Shown here: in pieces, positions 7,589 to 16,178 of the stretch | Layout of the letters: every line of letters begins with the position of its first letter | How positions within the stretch are numbered: the stretch's first letter is position 1 | Source of the DNA: RGIG1918 sp964570895 | GTDB taxonomy: Bacteria > Cyanobacteriota > Vampirovibrionia > Gastranaerophilales > Gastranaerophilaceae | Length of the DNA: 60,288 nt | Reading direction: 5' to 3' | Assembly: GCA_964570895.1 (NCBI GenBank) | Contig: CAZMZD010000008.1 | Span: 1 to 60,288 of the forward strand | Position numbers and translations under genes: made by a program | Notes under the pieces: model-generated | Databases searched by the model: none | What the model saw: only the letters and a program-made list of their open reading frames with translations | Told to the model about the DNA's origin: nothing

Positions 7589-8140
7589 CTATTTTTCTTT
7601 AATTATGTGCATTATAGAGTGAATTATCGCCATATGCGTATCTTGAACAATTTGAATATCATCCGATGGAGATAAGATATTATATTTTGCAATTTTGGCA
7701 AGTGTTCCACCATCAAACCCTGTCATAGCGAGCGTTGTTGCCCCAAGCATATTTGCATATACAACCGCACAAAGCACGTTTTTTGAATTTCCGCTTCCTG
7801 ATATTGCAAACACAACGTCACCTTTGCGCAAAAAATTCTTCAACTGCTCAATAAAAACTAAATCAAAATCCATATCATTAGCGTAAGCCGTCAAAGTTGC
7901 AATGTTGTCCGTCATAGAAATAGCTTTAAACCGTCTGTCGCAAGCACACGCTGTGTCTTTTACTAAATCGCAAACAAAATGAGAAGCAATTGAAGCTGAA
8001 CCGCCGTTTCCAAGAACATAAATTGTGCCTTTTCCTTCCGTTTTTGCAATAATTTCTGCAAATTTCAGAATATCGTCTTTATTTATTTTATCTAAAGTTT
8101 CTTTTAAATTTGAAAAATATTTTTCAGCACAAGACATCAT
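7589..8140 (-). CDS. gmhA: SIS-domain sedoheptulose-7-phosphate isomerase, GmhA-like
   Basis: A 183-residue SIS protein. The phosphate-binding loop YVLGNGGSASIASHF, the second loop FAISGSGNSKNV and the C-terminal VQDTHMAIIHSI match GmhA, which makes D-glycero-heptose 7-phosphate for LPS heptose. Zinc ligands of GmhA (His in ASHF, Gln and His in VQDTHMAIIH) are retained, but the catalytic Glu after HFAE is aligned with Asp (HFVCDL). GGAG lies five bases before ATG 8140. A heptosyltransferase at 18424-19500 would use such heptose. DiaA or another SIS isomerase is an alternative. Confidence 0.75.
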   Translation of the reverse strand: MMSCAEKYFSNLKETLDKINKDDILKFAEIIAKTEGKGTIYVLGNGGSASIASHFVCDLVKDTACACDRRFKAISMTDNIATLTAYANDMDFDLVFIEQLKNFLRKGDVVFAISGSGNSKNVLCAVVYANMLGATTLAMTGFDGGTLAKIAKYNILSPSDDIQIVQDTHMAIIHSIMHIIKEK

Positions 8141-8248
8141 AAATTCTCCTTTACTTCATTTTACATTTTAACTGAAAATACTGTCAAGAAAATTGCATTC
8201 TTATTTTTATAATGTAAAATTAAAGTCCAAAATAAGATTGGTGAGGAA

Positions 8249-8830
8249 ATGAGAAAATTATTTATTTTATTACTTTTGCAGCTTTGCTTAATTTGCCCTG
8301 CGCTCGCACAAAATGAAGACACCGCACAAGAGCAAACGCAAACAAAATTTGAACTATACATTCAAAAACAAGTTGAATATATGGATTTGACAGGTTTTAT
8401 TCAAGCAACAATTGAAAATAACACAAATCATATTGAAAAGTTGTTCCAAAACGGGCCAAACCCTGATGGCACAATCGGCGGCGTTCCGCTTATATTTTAC
8501 GCTATATATTTAGATCGCCCGCAAGTTCTTGAATTAATTTTAAACAATGGTGCAAACCCAAACAAAACATGCTTTAAAGAGTTGCCTTTGCATTTTTGCG
8601 TGTATCTAAAAAGAACGGAATGCCTTGAAATTCTTTTAAAACACGGTGCTGACATAAATAAAAAATGCATAGGAAGAAGCGCGCTTGATTTTGCAATGAG
8701 CAAAAAACAATACGACACAGCGCTATATCTACTTGAAAACGGGGCATTACCATCAAAATATGTATACAGAAAAGCAAAAAAATCAGAAAATGTTGAATTG
8801 AAAAAATTCTTAGGAATAAATGTAAATTAA
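8249..8830 (+). CDS. Secreted ankyrin-repeat protein
   Basis: A 193-residue protein with a signal peptide (1-20, ...PALA before QNED). Residues about 60-165 hold three ankyrin repeats: VPLIFYAIYLDRPQVLELIL, NNGANPNKTCFKELPLHFCV and KHGADINKKCIGRSALDFAM. Ankyrin repeats mediate protein binding; a partner is not apparent. GAGG precedes ATG 8249 by about five bases (GTGAGGAA). It is divergent from the GmhA-like gene and monocistronic. A periplasmic or extracellular location is predicted from the signal peptide. Confidence 0.8.
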   Translation: MRKLFILLLLQLCLICPALAQNEDTAQEQTQTKFELYIQKQVEYMDLTGFIQATIENNTNHIEKLFQNGPNPDGTIGGVPLIFYAIYLDRPQVLELILNNGANPNKTCFKELPLHFCVYLKRTECLEILLKHGADINKKCIGRSALDFAMSKKQYDTALYLLENGALPSKYVYRKAKKSENVELKKFLGINVN

Positions 8831-8905
8831 TTGTTACATAAATAGCAATTTTCAGCATTTAGAGGTTTTTATTAAGATAAGTTAGAAGAAGTGAGGCTAG
8901 ACAAC

Positions 8906-10531
8906 ATGGAAATTAACGGAATAGGGTTAACTTTTAGAGGGAGCGGACAATATAAAGCTCCAACTGCCAGATATAGAAACAACGCAACAGGCACTAAAGG
9001 TTACAGAGTAGGAAGTTATCAAAAAGACCAATATTCAAAAGCAAAAGCTGCATATAACAGCCCAAAAACTGCGTATTATTCTCTTGCCGGCAGCAGAAAT
9101 TCAACAATTGCCGGAACAAAAAATGGCTCGGCGCCAAGCAGAACAGGCGGCGGAAAAAACAATACTCAAAACAGTGTTGTTGAAGTAGCAAGTCAATTGC
9201 CTCAAATTATGAAAAGAAACCCAAATGCAGACCTTTGGACTAAATTTATTGCAATGGTAACAGCATTTACATTAATTATAAACAGCATTCCATACAGACC
9301 TGCAAAAAAACCAGATGAAGTAACACCTGAAAAAATCGTTGACGTGGTTCCAATGCCTGATAAAGAAGATACACCGGATGATCCAATCACGGCATATACT
9401 CCTACAAAACCGACAGAACCTACTAAAAACATAACTCCGGACCCTGTTACGCCTACAATGCCTGTAACGCCTACAACACCGGTTGAACCTGAAACACCTG
9501 TTACGCCGGAAACGACTGTTACACCTGAAACTCCAGATACTCCTGAAACTCCGGATACTCCTGAAGAACCTGATACACCTGATAGACCTGAACAACCGGA
9601 TGACCCTGATACACCGGATACACCGGATAAACCTGATCAACCGGATGATCCTGATAAACCAATCACACCTGATAAACCAACTCCAACCCCAACCCCAACA
9701 CCAGGGCCAGGGCCAGGACCGGGGCCAAGACCATCAGGCGACGACCCAATCGGCGTTGATCCGGACCCAACAATAAATACACCTGACGAAAACGACCCAA
9801 GTGGCGACGAAGGCGACCCATCAAGACCAGGAACGGTTGATAAAAGAGATCCTGAAGACCAAAACATCGATCCAAAACCACCTGAAAATGTTGACCCAAC
9901 AGTTACACCTGGAACAACACAACCCGATCCAAGCGATAACGACAGACAACATGACGATGACGACAAAGACCCAGGAAACAACAACATACAAACACCTGAC
10001 GACTTCGGCGGAGAAGGCGGCGGCGGAAACATAGATGACGACAACACTCCACCACCGGTTGTAGACCCTGATGGCGGAACAGATCCTGACCATACAAAAA
10101 ATGATACAACAATAGACTCAAGGCCAAATTCAGGCAACCAAGGCGGTACTGAAAGCGGCAGTCAAGGTGGCTCAAGCTCAAGCACCGACACAGGAAGCCA
10201 AGGTGACACTGACACAGGAAGCCAAGGCGGAAGCGAAAGCGGCAGTCAAGGTGGCTCAAGCTCAAGCACTGACTCAGGAAGCCACGGCAGTGAAAGCAAC
10301 ATTCAAACACCTGATGGCTTTGGCGGAAGCTCCAGCTCTTCAAGCTCATCAAGCTCCGGCTCAAGCTCTTCTGAAGGTTCAAGCTCATCTAGCTCAAGCT
10401 CATCTAGCTCAAGTTCTTCTGAAAGCTCAAGTTCATCAAGCTCAAGCTCAACAGAAAGCTCCTCAAGCTCAAGCGAAAGCACATCAGAAACACCAAGAAA
10501 CCACAACAGACAATCTGACGATACCTTCTAA
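8906..10531 (+). CDS. Membrane-anchored low-complexity Pro/Thr/Ser-rich surface protein
   Basis: About 541 residues from ATG 8906 (a GTG at 8891 is possible; GAGG at 8893-8896 favours the ATG). Layout: basic Gly/Ser/Tyr-rich N-terminus (1-105) starting MEINGIGLTFRG; one hydrophobic helix around 108-126 (KFIAMVTAFTLIINSIPY); a Pro-Asp/Glu-Thr stalk of PDTPETP, PDDPDKP-type units; a TPTPTPGPGPGPGP stretch; an acidic Gly/Asp-rich part; and a terminal run dominated by Ser (to about residue 525) like the serine-rich stalks of adhesins. No folded enzymatic domain is visible. A surface or cell-spanning stalk role is inferred. The start resembles the short N-terminal motif shared with several other proteins here. 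Confidence 0.7.
   Translation: MEINGIGLTFRGSGQYKAPTARYRNNATGTKGYRVGSYQKDQYSKAKAAYNSPKTAYYSLAGSRNSTIAGTKNGSAPSRTGGGKNNTQNSVVEVASQLPQIMKRNPNADLWTKFIAMVTAFTLIINSIPYRPAKKPDEVTPEKIVDVVPMPDKEDTPDDPITAYTPTKPTEPTKNITPDPVTPTMPVTPTTPVEPETPVTPETTVTPETPDTPETPDTPEEPDTPDRPEQPDDPDTPDTPDKPDQPDDPDKPITPDKPTPTPTPTPGPGPGPGPRPSGDDPIGVDPDPTINTPDENDPSGDEGDPSRPGTVDKRDPEDQNIDPKPPENVDPTVTPGTTQPDPSDNDRQHDDDDKDPGNNNIQTPDDFGGEGGGGNIDDDNTPPPVVDPDGGTDPDHTKNDTTIDSRPNSGNQGGTESGSQGGSSSSTDTGSQGDTDTGSQGGSESGSQGGSSSSTDSGSHGSESNIQTPDGFGGSSSSSSSSSSGSSSSEGSSSSSSSSSSSSSSESSSSSSSSSTESSSSSSESTSETPRNHNRQSDDTF
10131..10485 (+). repeat. Ser/Gly low-complexity coding repeats
   Basis: Within the surface-protein gene, near-repeated GSQGGSSSS-type units (about 10153-10290) pass into an almost pure serine tract built from alternating AGC, TCA, TCT codons (10327-10470). 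Mixed codons argue for selection on the protein rather than simple slippage, but length variation between strains is likely. Confidence 0.7.
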
Positions 10532-10546
10532 TTAAATAATAAACAA

Positions 10547-10578
10547 AATGCCTCTTTTTAAAAAAGGGGCATTTTTTT
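10547..10578 (+). terminator. Intrinsic terminator after the surface-protein gene
   Basis: ATGCCTCTTTTT / AAAAAGGGGCAT stem followed by seven T, 16 bases after the stop. Confidence 0.9.
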
Positions 10579-10601
10579 GTCTTAAAAAATAAAAAATGCA
10601 A

Positions 10602-10646
10602 ATTACAAAATATTTGTTTACAAAAATAAATATTTTGTAATATAAT
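10602..10646 (+). promoter_or_regulatory. rpaB promoter with a 14-bp inverted repeat
   Basis: TTTACA (10617-10622), an 18-base spacer and TATAAT (10641-10646) form a good promoter 35 bases before rpaB. A perfect 14-bp inverted repeat, ATTACAAAATATTT (10602-10615) and its complement (10628-10641), brackets the -35 box. The arms and the loop each contain TTACAAA, the half-site of the cyanobacterial RpaB box, but not at HLR1 spacing. This could be an autoregulatory operator. Confidence 0.55.
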
Positions 10647-10680
10647 CTTCATGTAGACAAAAATAATAAGGAATTTTTTA

Positions 10681-11427
10681 ATGACGGAAGAAATACAACA
10701 AGAGGCAGAAGATTTTAAGCAACGTATTTTAGTTGTAGATGATGAAGCCAGCATCAGAAGAATTCTTGAAACAAGATTAAAAATGGCAGGCTACGAAGTT
10801 GCAACCGCAGCAGACGGCGAAGAAGCCATCGAACAATACAATAACACAAATCCGGATTTGGTAATTCTCGATGTTATGATGCCAAAAATGGACGGATATG
10901 GTGTAACTCGCGAAATCAGAAGAACATCAGACATCCCAATTATCATACTTACCGCTCTTGGCGATGTTTCAGAAAGAATTACAGGGCTTGAGCTTGGCGC
11001 AGACGACTATGTCATCAAACCATTCAGCCCAAAAGAACTTGAAGCACGTGTTAAAGCGGTTCTTAGAAGAACAAATGCAAAAGATGTTGTATCTCCAACA
11101 GGCAAACCTGCAAAAAATGTTATCACAACAGGTCAAATCAAAATAGATACAGCAAGAAGACAAGTTTACAAGAAAAACGAAAGAATTCGCCTTACAGGTA
11201 TGGAATTCAGCTTGCTCGAATTGCTTGTCAACACAGCTGGTCAAGCATATTCAAGAAATGAAATTTTGCAGCATGTTTGGGCTTATCCGCCAGACCACAA
11301 AATTGACACCCGTGTAGTTGACGTACACATTTCAAGACTTCGTTCAAAACTCGAAGTAGACCCTGCAAACCCTGAATTAATCCTTACTGCTAGGGGTATC
11401 GGCTACATGTTCGCAAGATTAAACTAA
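10681..11427 (+). CDS. rpaB: OmpR/PhoB-family response regulator, RpaB (Ycf27)-like
   Basis: A 248-residue two-domain regulator. Receiver (about 15-130): acidic pair D20-D21 in LVVDDE, phospho-acceptor D64 in LVILDVMMPKMDGYG, T91, K113 in VIKPFSPKE. Winged-helix DNA-binding domain (about 150-246) with LTGMEFSLLELL and RVVDVHISRLRSKLE. The ILETRLKMAGYEV and PKELEARVKAVLRRT stretches look strongly like cyanobacterial RpaB/Ycf27, which binds HLR1 boxes and controls light/redox and stress genes with the kinase NblS/Hik33. No kinase gene is adjacent. An exact HLR1 match occurs in this window at 39748-39765. The ortholog call is by recognition, not by tree. Confidence 0.8.
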   Translation: MTEEIQQEAEDFKQRILVVDDEASIRRILETRLKMAGYEVATAADGEEAIEQYNNTNPDLVILDVMMPKMDGYGVTREIRRTSDIPIIILTALGDVSERITGLELGADDYVIKPFSPKELEARVKAVLRRTNAKDVVSPTGKPAKNVITTGQIKIDTARRQVYKKNERIRLTGMEFSLLELLVNTAGQAYSRNEILQHVWAYPPDHKIDTRVVDVHISRLRSKLEVDPANPELILTARGIGYMFARLN

Positions 11428-11428
11428 T

Positions 11429-12034
11429 ATGACAATCGAAATCATAAAAAGAAATAACACCAATTATGAGAAAAATATTCTCGTGATTGGTGTTTTTCAT
11501 GGGGATGAACCGCAAGGTGAATATTTTATAAAAGAATTTTTAAAAATTCCAAAAGAAAATTTTAAAAATCGCGTCATCTATATTCCAAGGCTAAATTCCA
11601 GCAATGAAAGAAAAAACAAAAACGGAGTTGACCTAAACAGAAACTACCCCACAAAAAATTGGGAATTAGGGGATAAAAATTCAAATTATTTTGGAGGCGA
11701 AACACCGGCTTCTGAAATTGAAACAAAAACCATACTAAAACTATCAGAAGAAATGAATTTTGACGCAATAATCACGCTCCACGCCCCTTTTAAAATTGTA
11801 AACTACGACGGGCCCGAAGAAAAAACCAAAAGCCTTGCGGAAAAAATATCTCAAATCGTTGGCTACCCAATCCAAAAAGATATAGGCTACCCAACCCCGG
11901 GGAGTTTTGGAACTTATATGGGGCTTGAAAAAGAAATCCCAACAATCACAATAGAAGTTGATGAAGAAGTGTTAGAGTGCGAACTTCTGCCAAGGTTTAT
12001 AAACTTGTTCAACTACCTTGAAGACGAATATTAA
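11429..12034 (+). CDS. M14-family zinc peptidase, MpaA-like amidase
   Basis: A 201-residue protein starting one base after the rpaB stop. Zinc ligands are visible: H24 and E27 in GVFHGDEPQG and H117 in ITLHAP; the substrate-binding segment GVDLNRNYPTKNW (about 65-77), PASEIET (92-98) and the catalytic E175 in TITIEVDE fit the M14 fold of murein peptide amidase A, which trims the gamma-D-Glu-meso-Dap bond of cell-wall peptides. No signal peptide, so it would act in the cytoplasm like MpaA. Its end overlaps the convergent ispD end by four bases. A succinylglutamate desuccinylase-like role is less likely given the DLNRN motif. Confidence 0.75.
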   Translation: MTIEIIKRNNTNYEKNILVIGVFHGDEPQGEYFIKEFLKIPKENFKNRVIYIPRLNSSNERKNKNGVDLNRNYPTKNWELGDKNSNYFGGETPASEIETKTILKLSEEMNFDAIITLHAPFKIVNYDGPEEKTKSLAEKISQIVGYPIQKDIGYPTPGSFGTYMGLEKEIPTITIEVDEEVLECELLPRFINLFNYLEDEY

Positions 12035-12660
12035 TTCAAATCATCGCGAAAAGTGATTTTTTTATTCGAGTGAGAACCTTTGACAATCCAAACATCTTCG
12101 CCAAGTGCTTCAAGCATAGAGGCGTCGTCTGTAAAATTCCCTTGCGCCTCAAGGCTTTGGTGCACTTTATAAATAAGCGAATAATCAAATGCCTGCGGGG
12201 TTTGCGCGTGATATGTCACTTCGCGCTTTGTTGTATTTTTAATTTTTCCAAATTCATCCACAATTTTAATTGTATCAATTGCAGGCGCACACACAACAAC
12301 TGCGCGTTTTTCAACAACAGCAGAAATAGTAGCCGCAATAACACTCTCCTCAATAAATGGGCGCGCTCCATCGTGAATTAAAACATAATCAGGGTTAGAA
12401 CACACTTTAAGCGCATTGAAAACAGATTCTTGGCGCGTGCGCCCAGCCGGTGCAAAGCGAACTTTATCATATTTGCCCGCCAAAAACTCTTGAATTTCTT
12501 CGCCGGATGGAATTACAATCTCAAGCGAGTATGGCAAAAATTTTTCAATAACAACTTCTATCACAGTCTTGTCGCCCAATTTCTCAAGCAATTTATTTGA
12601 CCCAAAACGGCTCGATGTTCCACCCGCCGTAATTATTGTTGCAAACTTAAAAGTGTTCAT
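12031..12660 (-). CDS. ispD: 2-C-methyl-D-erythritol 4-phosphate cytidylyltransferase
   Basis: A 209-residue IspD, third step of the MEP route to isoprenoids (MEP + CTP to CDP-ME). Motifs: N-terminal AGGTSSRFGSNKLLEKLGDK nucleotide loop, AGRTRQESV, VLIHDGARPF, TTKREVTYHAQTPQAF, and a C-terminal TDDAS. Length is slightly short but all motifs are intact. It overlaps thiL by 14 bases and is the last gene of the minus-strand run thiL-ispD. Confidence 0.92.
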   Translation of the reverse strand: MNTFKFATIITAGGTSSRFGSNKLLEKLGDKTVIEVVIEKFLPYSLEIVIPSGEEIQEFLAGKYDKVRFAPAGRTRQESVFNALKVCSNPDYVLIHDGARPFIEESVIAATISAVVEKRAVVVCAPAIDTIKIVDEFGKIKNTTKREVTYHAQTPQAFDYSLIYKVHQSLEAQGNFTDDASMLEALGEDVWIVKGSHSNKKITFRDDLN

Positions 12661-13540
12661 AGCTTAAATCCTCAACAAGCATTTTACCATCAACATAAAC
12701 CCCTGCGCCACAAGAAATTTCACCTATTTGAACAAGCCCTGCGCCAAGCTTATTAGCATGCTCAAAATGCTCTTTGTTTAACACGCAAAGCAAGGAGTAG
12801 TCCTCGCCTCCATATATCGCCGCTTTGAAATCATCTTTAACTTTTGGAATTTTTTTGTAATCAATTTGCGCGCAAACTCCTGCAAGTTCCACTATTTTAG
12901 ATAGCGAAGTAAAAAGCCCGTCCGATAAATCCGTCATCACATAATCACCATCAGCGCTTTGTGCCACGGCGTAAGAAGTTTCAGGGAACAGTTCAGGTTT
13001 TTTATGGTATTTTATATAAGGCGAATTAATGCCCGCAATTAAATCGCAAAGCCCAAGAGCCGAAGCGCCTGCAACCCCCTTTATGCAAATAATGTCGCCT
13101 GCTCGCGCCACTTTCAAAGAAGAAACAACTCCGTATGGCTTACCAAGCGCAGTAATTGAAATCGCAATTTTATCGCCGGATGTTAAATCCCCGCCAATTA
13201 TTTTTACCCCATATTCGCAGCACACAGCATTTGCGCCGCGGTAAAATTCAGAAATAAAATATTCATCTAATTTGCCCGAAAGCCCGATTGAAATATACAA
13301 AGGTTTTGAACCGGAAGCCAAAATATCGCTCAAATTAACGAGCACCGCCTTCATCCCGACTTCAAAATAATTCATTAAAGAAAAATCAAAATGCACCCCT
13401 TCAACTAAATTATCTTGAGATAAAACAAGCCCAAAATCCTCTAAATACGCGCAATCATCCCCAAGGTAGGAATTATCTGAAATCGTACTTGAAATTATAT
13501 TTAAAAATTTCTTTTCTTTATTCATGTTGAATGTACTCAA
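12647..13540 (-). CDS. thiL: Thiamine-monophosphate kinase
   Basis: A 297-residue ThiL of the PurM/HypE-like ATPase fold, which phosphorylates thiamine monophosphate to the active diphosphate. Signatures: GDDCAYLEDFGLVLSQDNLV (ATP/Mg acidic residues), KAVLVNLSDILASGSKP, IIGGDLTSGDKIAISITALG, MTDLSDGL and YGGEDYSLL. It overlaps aroQ upstream (23 bases) and ispD downstream (14 bases), forming an overlapping run aroQ-thiL-ispD. Confidence 0.92.
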   Translation of the reverse strand: MSTFNMNKEKKFLNIISSTISDNSYLGDDCAYLEDFGLVLSQDNLVEGVHFDFSLMNYFEVGMKAVLVNLSDILASGSKPLYISIGLSGKLDEYFISEFYRGANAVCCEYGVKIIGGDLTSGDKIAISITALGKPYGVVSSLKVARAGDIICIKGVAGASALGLCDLIAGINSPYIKYHKKPELFPETSYAVAQSADGDYVMTDLSDGLFTSLSKIVELAGVCAQIDYKKIPKVKDDFKAAIYGGEDYSLLCVLNKEHFEHANKLGAGLVQIGEISCGAGVYVDGKMLVEDLSYEHF

Positions 13541-13952
13541 CCAAAATTTTAAGCCCTTCCGCGTAACCCGCTATCCCTAAACCAGAAATTTGAGCAACGG
13601 CAAAAGGTTTAATGTATGAAATTTGCCTAAACTCCTCGCGCGCTGAAATGTCTGAAATATGCACCTCAACCACAGGAAGCCCCACCGCTTTGATGGCATC
13701 TGCAATAGCGAGGCTCGTATGAGTATATGCCGCAGGGTTAATCAAAATTCCATCGAATTTTTGATAAGCCGCTTGAATTTCATCAACAATTGCGCCTTCA
13801 TGGTTAGATTGGAAAAACTTTAAATCGCACACGCCATGCGCTTTTTCACTCAACAAATCATAAACATCTTGAAGAGTCGAAGAACCATAAATTTCAGGCT
13901 CGCGAACGCCCAGCATATTAAGATTTGGTCCGTTTATAACTAAAATTTTCAT
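13518..13952 (-). CDS. aroQ: Type II 3-dehydroquinate dehydratase
   Basis: A 144-residue type II dehydroquinase (shikimate pathway, dehydroquinate to dehydroshikimate). The catalytic residues are visible: NGPNLNMLGVREPEIYG with the Arg and Tyr, FQSNHEGAIVDEI, INPAAYTHTSLAI and VEVHISDISAREEFR. A Shine-Dalgarno-like AGAGG is near ATG 13952. It overlaps thiL. Confidence 0.95.
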   Translation of the reverse strand: MKILVINGPNLNMLGVREPEIYGSSTLQDVYDLLSEKAHGVCDLKFFQSNHEGAIVDEIQAAYQKFDGILINPAAYTHTSLAIADAIKAVGLPVVEVHISDISAREEFRQISYIKPFAVAQISGLGIAGYAEGLKILVEYIQHE

Positions 13953-13970
13953 TTTTAAACCTCTTAAAAA

Positions 13971-15008
13971 TTATACGACAAACTCGCCTTCAAGCAAAAT
14001 ATCCTCGCCCAAAAATTTTGAAGACAAGAATTTCAACTTTTTCGAATTATTTATATCGTCAATTTTTATGCCATCAGAATACGAAATCCCATCGCCTGCA
14101 ATTTTTGGCGCAATGAACTGATACAAATAATCAATTTGCCCTTCTTGAATTAACCTCGAGTTAAGCCCTGCGCCAGCTTCCACCAAAACTGAAGGAATTT
14201 CCATTTTATATAAATCCAAAAACAGCTTTTCATACCCTTGGAATTCAAGCTGAATAATATTTTTTGGCATTTTACGCTCAGCGCGCGACACATATATAAT
14301 TCGAGAGCCATTCTCATTAAAAACATTGAAATCAAGCGGAATTTTATGAGAATTATCAAGTATAATGCGCGTTAAGGGCACATCGCACACTAAATTTGAA
14401 TTATCGGCGCAAATTGTTCCAGCTGCAGACATAATCGCCCAATTAGAAGCGCGGATTTTCCTTACATACTCGCGCGCGGGGGCTCCTGTAATCCATTTTG
14501 AAGAACCGTTTAATGTCGCAATTTTTCCGTCAAGCGTTGTTGCAATTTTTGTTGTCACATACGGTTTTTTATGCATTATATTTTTAAAAAATACCTTATT
14601 TAGCGCGCGCCCTTCATCTTCCAAAACTCCGACTTTTACTTCAATTCCCGCTTTTCGCAATTTTTCAACACCTCGCCCTGCAACAAGCGGGTTAGGGTCA
14701 AGAGTTGACACTACAACGCGCGGAATGCCTTTTTCAATTATCAAATCGGCGCACGGCGGTGTTTTACCATAGTGAGAACAAGGCTCAAGCGAAACATATA
14801 AAATCGTTTTTGAAAAATCACCGGAGTAAGAGTTAATACAATTTACCTCTGCGTGCGCTTCTGCGTATTTTTTATGGTAGCCACATGACAAAATATTTCC
14901 CTCAAAATCACACAAAACTGCACCGACCAAAGGGTTTAAGAACGTATTTCTTCCTGCTTGAAGAGAAATTTCAAAACATTTTTTCATTATAATTTCATCA
15001 AAATTCAT
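13971..15008 (-). CDS. ribD: Bifunctional riboflavin biosynthesis deaminase/reductase RibD
   Basis: A 345-residue RibD. Residues 1-140 are the zinc deaminase: NPLVGAVLCD, HAEVNCI (His/Glu), SLEPCSHYGKTPPCADLI (two Cys). Residues 145-345 are the NADPH reductase domain: PYVTTKIATTLDGKIATLNG, SKWITG, SVLVEAGAGLNSRLI. It catalyses the second and third steps of riboflavin synthesis from GTP. The other rib genes are not in this window. The usual VGxGTxxxD motif reads SAAGTICADN, slightly unusual but with the GT and D kept. Confidence 0.93.
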   Translation of the reverse strand: MNFDEIIMKKCFEISLQAGRNTFLNPLVGAVLCDFEGNILSCGYHKKYAEAHAEVNCINSYSGDFSKTILYVSLEPCSHYGKTPPCADLIIEKGIPRVVVSTLDPNPLVAGRGVEKLRKAGIEVKVGVLEDEGRALNKVFFKNIMHKKPYVTTKIATTLDGKIATLNGSSKWITGAPAREYVRKIRASNWAIMSAAGTICADNSNLVCDVPLTRIILDNSHKIPLDFNVFNENGSRIIYVSRAERKMPKNIIQLEFQGYEKLFLDLYKMEIPSVLVEAGAGLNSRLIQEGQIDYLYQFIAPKIAGDGISYSDGIKIDDINNSKKLKFLSSKFLGEDILLEGEFVV

Positions 15009-15028
15009 TGAAATTTCCTCTCACAAAA

Positions 15029-16168
15029 TCAATAAGTGAAATTGTCAGTCAAAAGCGCTGCGAGTTTTCTGAAAGATTTCGAAATATTTGAACTTTGGTT
15101 AATTTCAGACACCGCATAACCTTTGTTTATTGCACCAATTATTGCAGAATAATTATTTGGAATTTTAAAATAAACAGGCTGCTTAAGCGCAAGTTCCACA
15201 TCTTCAATTTTTACTTCATCGTTTTCAATAACTCTGTTTGCAATAATTTTAATTTTATCTTTGTGGTAATTCAATTTTTTAAACACTTCAAAACATCTTT
15301 GTGCGTTTCTAATTGAAGGAAGATTTAAAATCATCGGAAGTAAAATCAAATCAGAATTATCCAAAGTCGCAATTGTTTTTTCATCAAAATTTGTCGAAAT
15401 ATCAATCACGATATATGAAAAAATATCTTTCGCCACATTCAAAAGTCGCGTAATGTCGGAACCTTTAACCGCTTGAGCATCCGTCAAATTTTGCGGGTCA
15501 GATAAAACATACAAAGAACTGTCTCTGTATTTTTCAAAAGCAGAAAGCACATCTTTTTTATCGATTTTATCAAGGTTATTTATAACATACGCCGCGTTAA
15601 ACGAAGGGGCAAGTTCAAGAAATGTCGAAACATCGCCAAGCTGCAAATTTAGGTCAATAAGCGCCACTTTTTCCTTGCACATTTCAGCAATTTCGTATGC
15701 AACATTTGTTGCAATTGATGTTTTGCCGATACCGCCTTTGTTTGAAAAAACAGTAATAACTTTGCATTTTGAATTTTCTTTTATATTGTTCTGAATTTGT
15801 TTAACAAGCTTTGCAACAGCGTCAGAAAAATCATTTTTAATTAAAGGCTTAATCAAAAATTCCTTAACGCCGGCTTTAAAGGCTTTAACAATAAGAGAAG
15901 ATGAAGTTGCATAAGATGTGGCAACAATTTTCACCGACGGGAACGTCATAAGAATTTTTTTAACGAATTCAATAGCAGAAGCCTCATTTGAAGAAATATC
16001 AAGAAAAACAAGTTGCGGCGCGCCCTCAAGAGCACTTTTGTATGCAGCGTTCACATTTTTAAACACTTGAGGTTCTGCAATTTCATCAATTTCTGCAAGA
16101 TAATTAACAATAAGACTTGCAGAAGTTTCGTTTTCATCAATAATAAAAGTTTTAATTTTATCCGTCAT
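15029..16168 (-). CDS. CpaE/TadZ-like ATPase with N-terminal receiver domain
   Basis: A 379-residue protein. Residues 5-120 are a response-regulator receiver with acidic D11-E12, D57 in LVFLDISS and K107 in LIKPLI. Residues 135-375 are a MinD/ParA-type P-loop ATPase with the deviant Walker A FSNKGGIGKTS (141-151) and VALIDLNLQLGDV. This layout matches CpaE/TadZ, which localises the Tad pilus machine at a pole. No other tad/cpa genes are adjacent; it sits among housekeeping genes, 10 bases from ruvB. A more general positioning role is possible. Confidence 0.78.
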   Translation of the reverse strand: MTDKIKTFIIDENETSASLIVNYLAEIDEIAEPQVFKNVNAAYKSALEGAPQLVFLDISSNEASAIEFVKKILMTFPSVKIVATSYATSSSLIVKAFKAGVKEFLIKPLIKNDFSDAVAKLVKQIQNNIKENSKCKVITVFSNKGGIGKTSIATNVAYEIAEMCKEKVALIDLNLQLGDVSTFLELAPSFNAAYVINNLDKIDKKDVLSAFEKYRDSSLYVLSDPQNLTDAQAVKGSDITRLLNVAKDIFSYIVIDISTNFDEKTIATLDNSDLILLPMILNLPSIRNAQRCFEVFKKLNYHKDKIKIIANRVIENDEVKIEDVELALKQPVYFKIPNNYSAIIGAINKGYAVSEINQSSNISKSFRKLAALLTDNFTY

Positions 16169-16178
16169 ACTTTTTCCT

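Noticed and set aside
9272..9640. Long minus-strand frames rich in Arg/Ile/Phe opposite the surface-protein gene
   Set aside because: They are by-products of the Pro/Thr/Ser low-complexity codons on the other strand and have no start signals.
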